From Rodentolepis nana (Eukaryota > Platyhelminthes > Cestoda > Cyclophyllidea > Hymenolepididae), in NCBI GenBank assembly GCA_900617975.1, contig UZAE01013467.1:1-10162 (forward strand): a DNA stretch of 10,162 bases, written 5' to 3'. Position 1 is the stretch's first letter. Each line of letters opens with the position of its first letter. Positions 1-8,100 of the stretch are shown here, piece by piece. The translations under genes and the position numbers were made by a program. The notes beneath the pieces are model-generated. The model was not told the DNA's origin and ran no database searches. It saw nothing but the letters and a program-made list of their open reading frames with translations.

Positions 1-160
1 GGGGGGGGGGGGAAGAGAAGAGTGATTCACAGATGTAAAAGCGAAACAGACACAAAGGTGGAGAAAAGGTAAGGTGAGATGAGATGAGTACTTTGAAAGT
101 GATCGAATATGACATACAGATGGGCCATGATAGTTTGAAATCAGAAGTCAACTGCTGGTT
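1..160 (+). repeat. Dispersed repeat copy R1, partial
   Basis: This is the central part of a repeat that recurs at 513-818, 3714-4018 and 7913-8186. Shared blocks include the poly-G run followed by a GAAGAGTG-like stretch, AGAAAAGGTAAGGTGAG, the GAATATGACATACA block, and AGTTTGAAATCAGAAGTCAACT. The 5' third lies before the window. The copy stops at about 160, next to an ambiguous base at 161, and lacks the TTTTTTGCCGTATGAG block that follows in the other copies. It encodes no convincing protein. Confidence 0.8.
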
Positions 161-497
161 NATGTGAGGTAATACATATCTCTATATCCTAATTCCAACT
201 TATGGGCTTTAATTATGTCATTTGCTCAATAGCAAATCTTTATTTTAAAAACAAATATGAGATAATGTGTTTCTCCAATCTTTTGAACGTGCTGTTGAAG
301 GAGTGTGGGGGGGGGCATTAAATTTATTGCTATTTGAAAATTGGGGTCGAATCAAGGCGGTCATTACATCAAATGTATAAAACAAGTTTTGATAGAGCTG
401 CTTTTCGCTTAATTGAACTGAAGTAGTTACTGATTCATTGCCATTTCTAACTTTCTGCGCTATTTGATATTGTTAAGCGATGGTCTAGTAGTCATTT

Positions 498-512
498 ATG
501 CTGAGAGATAAT
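498..512. repeat. Left target-site duplication of R2
   Basis: The sequence ATGCTGAGAGATAAT is repeated exactly at 819-833 on the other side of repeat copy R2. The other repeat copies do not carry it at their edges, so it is flanking target sequence and not part of the element. Confidence 0.75.
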
Positions 513-818
513 TTATTTATTAATATCAAATGGTAGGCATTTTGATGGCTATCATTAGCCCTTTAGTTGACTTCAGGCTTCACAGAGGGAAGGAGGAACA
601 TCCAAGTGAACAAAAAAGTCGGGAGGAGTTGGGGGGGGGGGAGGAACAGAAGAGTGTTTCGAAGACAAAGATAGAAAAAAGTAGTTGAATTAAACATACA
701 ATGGGGGTGATGGTAGCTTGAAGTCAGAGGTCAACTACCGGTTAGTAGACTTTTTTGCCGTATGAGTTTACGTTGCCCAGGGTGTACCATGTGGAGATAA
801 GTCTATCTCACACCCCCA
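513..818 (+). mobile_element. SINE-like repeat copy R2 with 15-bp target-site duplication
   Basis: A 306-bp insertion is bounded by two identical 15-mers, ATGCTGAGAGATAAT, at 498-512 and 819-833. Homology to copy R4 begins within a base of the left duplication: the 22 bases at 512-533 match 7912-7933. Homology to R3 runs to within a few bases of the right duplication. The boundaries are therefore supported twice. Duplications of this length are typical of target-primed reverse transcription by non-LTR machinery, less so of LTR elements (4-6 bp) or most DNA transposons. I see no terminal inverted repeats, no TG...CA ends, no clear Pol III A/B boxes and no A-rich tail, so SINE-like is a tentative class. 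It carries an 11-G run at 631-641 and has no reading frame of note. Confidence 0.75.
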
Positions 819-833
819 ATGCTGAGAGATAAT
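819..833. repeat. Right target-site duplication of R2
   Basis: An exact copy of the 15 bases at 498-512, directly after the CACACCCCCA end of repeat R2. The lack of any mismatch suggests a fairly young insertion, although the element itself differs noticeably from its sister copies. Confidence 0.75.
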
Positions 834-1048
834 GGTTTCTACGTTCTTATATGAATAGAGCTACAGCCTCGACATGACCAAATCCATTTTGCACTTCAAT
901 TAGAAGAACATTTAAAATTGTATAAATACAATTATTTCACTTTCTTTGTGCTTGTTTCTTTACCATTCATCTATCACATGGTTGCTTTAGATTATTAAAT
1001 TGCTCTCTTGAGGAGGAATATATTACTTCTAAATTTTGTGTGTCCTAG

Positions 1049-3376
1049 GTGTCTTGGCCTCGGCCGACCATTTGCACTGGAGCTGAGTGCCTACAGTCGA
1101 ACATTGGCCTCTATGCTACGGTCTCAAATTGATCATTGCGGAGATCGAGTTATTGACGGAAATGTCATTCCTGATCGAGCAAATAATCTCTCGTGGCTGG
1201 CAGATATTGTAAACAAATCTACAAATGGCAGGGTCTTTGTTAGGGATCTGCAAGTAAGTTGTCAATTTCGATTAATGCAATTGTTATGACCTAATTAAGT
1301 CCCAAAATGGCGAACTCCATCATAAGGCGGAATTTTCCTAATGGTAGATTTAACAGTGACACTTTGATGCCAACTCTTATTCCTGTTTGAACCCTGTTAA
1401 AATGGGTCTATAACTTCATTATAGTTTGGCGTTAATTTCCATCCAAGAGAAGATGTTGAAATATATTCTTTTCAGGCTTATAAGAATTTGAATGAATAGC
1501 TGAAGATAACCACACTTATTTCTTTATGTTAAGGTGGTTAGTGCTGCATCATCCAAAGCTTTTCTGAAAGATGGCGACGTGGAAAAGCGAAAGCGCTATC
1601 GAGCTCTCTGTTGGTGTCCTGATGGAGGTCTAACCACGGAAAAAATCCGTCTACTTGACACTCGTCTCCGTGAATTAACTAACCAATCCACAAACTCGGA
1701 AGGCATTCAGTCAAATTTGCAATGGCCTCCTACGGAAGCCGCATTCCAGACAGATCTTGGCGCAGAAGTTGCCTATCTCAGCTTTGGCCGATTCACCATT
1801 GAACAGCTCACACCCATCAGAGTGCTCCATCGTCGAGCACTCATGACTCGGAAAAGGGATATTATCTGGTTCAGATTGGCAGACTTCACTACTAATGTAC
1901 TGAGGAGCGATGCTCCGTTTGTGGTAAGGTCCATGATGAAATGTTGCTTCTTCTTCTAAACTGGCGTCTTTCTGATTTGAAATTCATACTTTGCTAACCT
2001 CCCTCTTGGCCAGTAATGACCTGTTAAGTTCCAATCTTGCTTAGGCCAAAGGTTTCAAATACTCACCTTAGGAAAGATGGGGTAATCGTGTGGCTTCTCT
2101 CCTCCTATTAGCCATGATCTCTTATTTCACGCCAGTTAGTTAACACTGCGCCAGTAATAACTACCATGTCGTCGGGACTAGTTGTTGCTCGCCGTCGAAC
2201 TCATTGATTCTGTGCTGTCATGGGAATTGACAGCTGTCTCATCGGCGGTACCTGAACTTAGACATAGCTTACAAAATATGTCTTTGTTATTGATACCAAG
2301 GGAGGCAGTTGTAAGTCGTTTTGGTTTTTTATTAGAACGGTTGAAGACTAATCGATCAAAATAACGCGGTATTTTTTATGATCTAACTCCCAGTACAATG
2401 ATGTAGGTTTTTTAATTGCAAACCCGCTGTGCTAGCTTTTCTTGCAAGTCTTTGTTTGCTTAGACAACTCTTTGCTATAAGAGGTGATGGGTTTGGTGTT
2501 GAGCAACAATTCGTTTCTTAATAGTTCAAAGGATAAAGACGCCTATTTCCAACAATAAGTATTAAAAGCATTACCCTTGTGACTTAGCTTATTGATATTA
2601 TAATAGAAAACGTAATTTTGATGTTTATGTTCTACTTTAGTGGTTGCCTGGGAACGCGGTCCTTTTATTGTCGGTTTATTCTGGTTATTGTTGCTGTGTG
2701 GCACGAGAGAGGGAGAGGGGGGGAGAGAGTGAGCATTAATTAATTTTTTTATTTTATAGAGAAAGATGTAAAGCGCGGAGAGTTTTGTTTTTATTTAGTA
2801 ATATATTTAGAAGGGTCTTACTGGTTTAAGTGGTTCTTTTTTATCTCTATAGAGCATGAGCTCGAAAGGTGAGCATTCTACTTTTAAATTGTGTATATTA
2901 GGTCGCATTGCCCCCTTGGATTTGTCTCTGAAATCTGAATGAAGGGAGGCTGTGTGATGATTGGTTTCGAATCAGGTAAGCAGTTTCAGATCCACCTTTT
3001 TCCCACTTTGTCTCTCAAGATTTATCGCCTATGATTGAATTGCCATTTTGGGAATCTCCTGGGTGGTTAAGAAAAAGAATTAAGTCTCCATGCATGGTTT
3101 TTCCTGTTTCTTCTATATAAATTTCATTTTTTGTAGCTACGGGAGTTCGCTTCTCAGGCTAGTGTCTATCCGAAGGAAGAACTCTTCCTCCTGGAGCTAT
3201 GTTGCGATGCGGGTACTTACGTCAAGGAGTTGGTTCACGGGGACCTCGGTCGAACACAACCAAGTCTTTCCTCTCTGATTGGCTCTCAGCTTGACCTCAT
3301 TTCTCTGGATGTAATTGCTGTGGAACAGGATTGGCCCCCTAGAATCGAAAATGCCCTTGTAAAAACGAAAACTTAA
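1049..3376 (+). CDS. PUS10: tRNA pseudouridine synthase Pus10, C-terminal three exons (5' partial)
   Basis: Pus10 makes pseudouridine in the T-arm of tRNA (positions 54/55 in archaea and animals); the human protein is also linked to microRNA processing. Visible exons are 1049-1253 (enters in phase 2, donor GTAAGT), 1534-1923 (donor GTAAGG) and 3137-3376 (acceptor TTTTTTGTAG, stop TAA), together about 277 residues. Family signatures, recalled from human PUS10, are CLGLGRPFALEL and VRDLQ in the first exon, RYRALCW and TPIRVLHRRAL in the second, and DAGTYVKELVHGDLGRT followed by EQDWPP near the C-terminus in the third. The catalytic aspartate motif lies just before the R-C-L-G residues, so it is encoded by an exon upstream of the window, as is the THUMP-like N-terminus. 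Compared with the human protein there appear to be insertions after LEL, before TPIRVLHRR and before the AGTY motif. Both internal introns (280 and 1213 nt) are phase 0. Identity is certain to family level; the join 1923/3137 is slightly less sure. Confidence 0.93.
2182..2310 (+). other. Possible cassette exon of PUS10 (hypothetical)
   Basis: An open segment of exactly 43 codons begins directly after an AG (GGGACTAG, whose TAG is also the upstream in-frame stop) and ends directly before a consensus donor, GTAAGT, at 2311. Both ends are phase 0, so inclusion between the exons ending at 1923 and starting at 3137 keeps the PUS10 frame. The base composition is less AT-rich than the surrounding intron. 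Against it, the acceptor has almost no pyrimidine tract, and the peptide (starting LLAVELIDSVLSWEL) matches nothing I recall in human PUS10. It may be chance. Confidence 0.25.
2704..2733. repeat. GA-rich low-complexity tract
   Basis: A purine-only stretch of GA repeats broken by a run of seven G, inside the last PUS10 intron. It is simple sequence with no coding value. Confidence 0.7.
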
Positions 3377-3435
3377 GGAAACCTCTTTTTTTCTTATATA
3401 ACTTCGTTGGAAATTTATAAGGTGTATATTTAAGT

Positions 3436-3441
3436 AATAAA
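3436..3441 (+). other. PUS10 polyadenylation signal
   Basis: A canonical AATAAA lies about 60 nt after the PUS10 stop codon and is followed by the T/G-rich ATTATTTTGTGTGG, as expected of a downstream element. The 3' UTR is thus probably only about 80 to 90 nt. Confidence 0.7.
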
Positions 3442-3713
3442 TTATTTTGTGTGGATTGATACTGCAAAGTTCTGTATTTTGGTTGAACATACTTGTTTGA
3501 TTTAGTAAATATAACAGTTATGACTGTTAATGTTTATTATAGTCTTGATATTCAAACCTTTAACACACTTAGGACCGTTCTGTCCACTTTCAAAATCAGC
3601 TCCATTGCTATTAGACTCGTAACAGAGGGCACTGTTGGCCACCAAAACTCATCAGGTCGGCAACAGTCTGCTATGAGACACATGTGAGTGTGGCTGGGTG
3701 CATTTTTCAAGAA

Positions 3714-4018
3714 ATATCTATCAAATGGCTGGCTTTATGATAGTTATAATCGGCTCTTTAGTTGACTTCGGGTTTCACAGAGGGGAGAACCCTAAAGGAC
3801 ACAAAATGGTTGAGTGAGGAACAGTAGGGTGATTCACAAATGTTAAAGAGACAGACATATAGGCAGGGAAATAGGCAAGGTGAGTACTATGGAAGTGGTC
3901 GAATATGACGTACAGTGGGATCATGGCAGTTTGAAGTCAACTGTTGGTTCATTGACCTTTTGCCGTATGAGTATACGTTGCCTAGGGTGTACCACATGGA
4001 GATAAGTCCATCACACAT
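3714..4018 (+). mobile_element. Dispersed repeat copy R3, near full length
   Basis: About 300 bp related to R2 along its whole length: TATCAAATGG, GGCTTTATGATAG, TTTAGTTGACTTCGGG, TTCACAGAGGGGAG, GGCAAGGTGAGTACT, GTCGAATATGACGTACA, TTGCCGTATGAGTATACG and GGAGATAAGTCC occur in order. It lies between PUS10 and TRAP1, in the same orientation as both. The 5' end lacks the TTATTTATTA stretch seen in R2 and R4. An imperfect match between 3703-3714 and about 4024-4036 (TTTTTCAAGAAAT against TTTTTCGAAAAAAAT) could be a decayed target-site duplication, but that is weak. Confidence 0.8.
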
Positions 4019-4854
4019 TCCACTTTTTCGAAAAAAATAATTGGGTGTTAAAGGGTTAAAGCATTAAATATCAATTATGCACTGTCGTTGGTGTCTCTAT
4101 GATGATTGATTCCCGTGTGAGCATCAATGTGTAGCTCGACTGACTGTAATGGAACATTGTTGGGCAGCTTATTGTTCAGGATAGCCGTTAATCAACATCT
4201 GCTATTTACAAGGATTGTATTTATAAATTTTTTAGACGATGGGACAGGAAACAGTATAATATTTCCAGTCTTTTACCATTTTTAAGCATTTTATGCTTAA
4301 CAGATAACCACGGTGTTGATCAACGATTTTGAGTTTTCCACAGTCTAGTCCAAAGAAAGATGGGTGATTTATTTGTCCGTATATAGAATATTTTGATCAA
4401 ATCAACTATTGATTAGCTTCTATTAACGGATCTGAACATGCATCCTTCGATTTAGTAGCATTAGTTTACCAGAATTCACTTTGTAGGTCTACCCGAGTTA
4501 GCACATAGAAGCTCAAATGTTCCATAGCTCACAGCTTGATTTCGTTACCTAACACCACTGAAATAGGAGGAGCAAATTGTGGCAAATAAGTCATCTTGTT
4601 ATTTCGATTTTTTCGATCTAGATTGAAAATTAAAATTTCCATTCAGCAATACATTCTTTCAATATTGTTGAATTTGTATCAACGACATATTTTCTGTCTG
4701 AACAAGCGGAAAAAATTATAAATTGGCTAATTTTATAAAACTTATAGGAAGAGACATACCGATATTATTTGGTCATCACAATGTAAAAAGCCTCTTTGCG
4801 TGACCTATCCAATGGCGCGTTAATTGGACCCGTAGACTCGCGTGTGGATTAACT
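4019..4854. other. Intergenic region upstream of TRAP1
   Basis: AT-rich, with no coding segment recognised on either strand. Near its end a short GC-richer patch at 4806-4848 holds CCAAT at 4809-4813 and an inverted CCAAT (ATTGG) at 4823-4827, just before the candidate TRAP1 start codon at 4855. These could be core promoter elements, but five-base motifs in AT-rich DNA are weak evidence. I saw no convincing heat-shock element. Confidence 0.4.
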
Positions 4855-4858
4855 ATGT
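4855..4858 (+). other. Candidate TRAP1 first coding exon (ATG plus one base)
   Basis: ATG-T is followed at 4859 by the donor GTGAGG. Splicing to the strong acceptor CGCTTTTCAG at 5112 restores the phase-1 join and gives a protein starting [10 protein letters not shown], an ideal start for a mitochondrial presequence, and 701 residues in total. The intron would be 254 nt. A rival is ATGCTGAA at 5015-5022 with donor GTAATG joined to a weaker acceptor at 5146, giving M-L-K-R-L-L-A-N. Neither can be settled without transcripts. Confidence 0.4.
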
Positions 4859-5112
4859 GTGAGGTTCTAAATCTTATCATATTATTTAATGAAAATCATT
4901 CATAAATAAGTGTCTTATTTAACCTCCTTCAAAGCCTTTTATTGGTAGCTTCTGCATAAGTTATAAAGCTAAAATTGACCGCTTTTGCTGCTTAGTTCTT
5001 GAATCATTTAAACCATGCTGAAGTAATGAATTTACCTACCAACGGCATACCTTTATATATATTAGCGACTGCTGCCTAGTCTTTTATATAAAATTTTAAT
5101 TTCGCTTTTCAG

Positions 5113-8100
5113 CTCTCACATTATCTATTGCCCGAGCAGTTTCTAGACGATTACTTGCCAATCAATCCTACATTGTTATCCGGTGTGCATCAACCCCGCG
5201 GAGAACTTATTTTTCTCAACCTTCTACTCTTTCAAGATTTTTCGCTTCTGAAGCTGCCTCTTCAAAACCCGATCTGAAAGTCAAACGATTTGAAGCCGAT
5301 ACTCACAAGTTGTTGGATATCGTAGCAAAGTCTCTTTACTCCGACAAAGAGGTATTTGCATAATCTTAATACTTGCTATTTTGAAATTTTTTAATTCATC
5401 TTATTTTTTCTGTTTTGACTGGACATTTAAGGTTCCATCTTTACGAATCTGAGGGTTTGCACATTTTAAGTTCATTATAACTTTTAACCACTAAAGCTAA
5501 TTTTTTATAAATCAATATCATAACTGCTGTCAATTGAGTTTTTTACGGATCTTTATGTTTTCACTATTCATTGATTGCTGAGATGCTTGTATTTTTCTTA
5601 ATCATTTAAGTTGTTTTCACTAGAAATTATCAGGATCGAATATCTTCGTATATACTCTTTTTAGAATTTCCGTACTTATTAAAGTATATAGTTTACACTT
5701 ATTCACTGATTTATTGATGGTACTTTTTACTTATAGGTATTCATTAGAGAGCTCATTTCAAATGCCAGTGATGCTGTTGAACGTTTGCGTTTTTTGCAAA
5801 CCTCTGGTGGTGTCAAGGGTTCTGATTCACCTCTTGAAATTCACATAACAACCGATGAAGCAGCGCACACTCTGACAATCAGTGATAATGGCATTGGTAT
5901 GACCGCTGAGGAAATGGAGAAAAATCTCGGAACAATCGCCAAATCCGGTTCGAAAGAATATGTTGCCCAGTTGAAACAGAACAACATCTCCGGTCAAGAT
6001 TCATCTAATATCATTGGCCAATTTGGTGTTGGTTTTTATGCCGCATTCATGGTAGCTGATAAGGTAAATCATTTTTCATACATTTTTCTTCATTGTTTAG
6101 ACTGAGCAATAGTCGAATTTGATTCCTTTTTATTCGAGGTTGAAGTTCAATCTGTAAGCCAAGTTGATGGGAGTGATCGCAAGGGGCATCGTTGGGTTTC
6201 TACTGGGTCGGATGGAACATATTCCATTTCAGAATGCCCAGAAGCAACTCCTGGAACTAAAATAATCCTCCATTTGCGGTCTAATTCAACCGAGTTCGCT
6301 AAATATTCAACTGTTGAAGCTATCATTCGCAAATATAGCAATTTCATTGGTGTGCCCGTTTTCCTCAACGAGAAACAGATTAATGTGGTTGATCCCGTTT
6401 GGACGAAGGATCCTGCCAAGGTTAGTTTCACTAAAGAATCCCACCTTATCCTCATCATCATAGGTGACTGAAGAAGAATACAAGGCTTTCTTCCAATTCA
6501 TCTCTGGTAACAAGTACGATCACCCGAGGTATAGGATCACGTTCAATACTGACTCTCCCATCAACATTCGGGCCCTCTTGTTCATACCGACAAATAAACC
6601 GAGTATATTTGACATGGCTAAGGAGGGTGATACTTCATTGTCTCTTTACAGTCGAAAAGTGAGTCGTGCTTTGTTGTAAACAATTATTTTCCCAGATCCT
6701 TATTATGAGCAGGGCTAATCGACTCCTTCCAAGGTGGTTGCGTTTTGTTCATGGAATTGTGGATAGTGAGGATATTCCGCTCAATTTGAGTCGTGAATTG
6801 CTACAGGATCATGGTCTGATAAAGAAGATTAATCGTATTCTTACGTCTCGTGTACTTCGTTATCTCGAGGTAAGTAATCTTCCTCTTTTGCGCATTTCTA
6901 CTTATGATAATATAAGTAACAATAATATATTCCATTTCATTTTATAGAATGAGGCCAAACGCAACCCAACAGACTTCTCCGTTTTCTTGAATGACTATGG
7001 CCTCTACTTGAAAGAGGGTATTGTGACTGAACCCGATCAATCTTCTCGAGAGGAAATTGCCAAGCTTCTTCGTTTCGAAAGTTCTAAATTCCCCGAAGGC
7101 GAAATGACGAGTTTCGATGAGTATGCTTCGAGAATGCGTGCTGGCGAAAGAAATATCTACTTCTTGTCTGCTCCTAATCGAGAACTTGCTGAAAAGTCGC
7201 CTTACTTTGAGGCTCTAAAGGAGAAACACGATGATATTGAAGTTTGTTTCAAGTTAATGACGTATATAGGTGTCTTTACTGGAATGTCTGATTTTCGTCT
7301 TGTTTTTTAGGTTCTCTTTCTGTATGAGCCTTACGATGAATTGGTGCTGATGAATTTGGGTCAATACGATCGAAAAAATCTGTGTTCTCTTGAAAAGTAT
7401 CTTGCAGATGATGCTTCGGACACTGATAGTGTTGGGAAATCGGAAGGTGATCGTATTACTCAAGACCAGGCTAATAAACTCTCACAATGGGCTGAGAAAA
7501 CTCTGGGCCAAAAGGTCAAGAAAGTGAAGGTTAGTCATTAATCTTTCTAGCGCATGGTGTATGAATTTGCTGAAATTTTGTAAAGGTTTTTCCCAGAAAG
7601 CTTCATTGATCTTATTGTTAACTTAATTAAATGTGGGCGTATTTCTACGTAATAATGCCAACACGTCATTCTCACGTTAATGCCTTACTATTATTGCCAT
7701 TCCTCTTTACTGCTTTCCTTCTAAACTCGTCGTCAAGTAATGCTCACCAGGATGATGTGTTGCTTAACCTAAGTCACACTATTGTGCTTTGTTTATCCCA
7801 AAACAGGGCCAATGACGCAACTCTATTTTTGCTTCTATCAAATCTAATAAAGCATTTAATGGCAATTATTTCCTGATATAATGGTGAGATAGTTACGTTT
7901 TCTATTTGTGCTTTATTTATTAATATCAAATGGAAGGCTTTATGATAGTTATCAGTAGCCCTTTAACTGACTTCGGGCTTCACAGAGGGGAGGAACATCA
8001 AAGTGGGAAAAATTCAACGTTGTAAAAGAGATAGATAGACACAAAGGCAGAGAAAAGGTAAGGTGAGTACTGTAAAAGTGGTTGAATATGACATACAATG

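Larger units (their letters stand above)
161..1048. other. Probable PUS10 intron, non-coding apart from repeat R2
   Basis: No coding segment was found here. The stretch probably belongs to the intron before the first visible PUS10 exon, because that exon starts in phase 2 at a TGTCCTAG acceptor (ending at 1048) and its upstream partner exon is not recognisable in 1-1048. It contains one N at 161, a run of nine G at 307-315, repeat R2 at 513-818 and otherwise AT-rich unique sequence. Confidence 0.6.
1924..3136 (+). other. PUS10 last intron
   Basis: A 1213-nt GT-AG intron running from GTAAGG to TTTTTTGTAG. It is mostly AT-rich non-coding sequence, but includes a coding-like segment at 2182-2310 and a GA-rich low-complexity tract at 2704-2733. 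No repeat copy lies in it. Confidence 0.75.

Noticed and set aside
513..818. Repeat interpreted as a solo LTR or a MITE
   Set aside because: The ends are not TG...CA, there are no terminal inverted repeats, and the 15-bp duplication is too long for either.
3197..3490. 97-residue minus-strand frame
   Set aside because: It is the antisense shadow of the last PUS10 exon and its 3' UTR.
3493..3687. 64-residue frame after PUS10, followed by a GTGAGT donor-like site at 3684
   Set aside because: It starts in the PUS10 3' flank, has no recognisable domain, and the donor is in phase 2, which does not fit the strong TRAP1 acceptor at 5112.
3940..3952. GGTTCATTGACC in R3 resembling a Pol III B box, which would make the repeat a tRNA-derived SINE
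   Set aside because: Only the first six bases fit the consensus, R2 and R4 lack it, and no A box lies at a suitable distance.
3377..5112. PUS10 and TRAP1 as a trans-spliced operon
   Set aside because: The gap is about 1.5 kb and contains a poly(A) signal and a retroposon, and a leader AUG at 5113 would be out of frame.
6147..6461. 104-residue minus-strand frame
   Set aside because: It is the antisense shadow of a TRAP1 exon whose plus-strand reading is clearly HSP90.
7631..7876. 81-residue open frame in the last TRAP1 intron, with a hydrophobic signal-peptide-like N-terminus
   Set aside because: It lies wholly within an intron, ends next to repeat R4, is rich in Leu, Ser and Asn as expected of AT-rich chance frames, and shows no motif or promoter.
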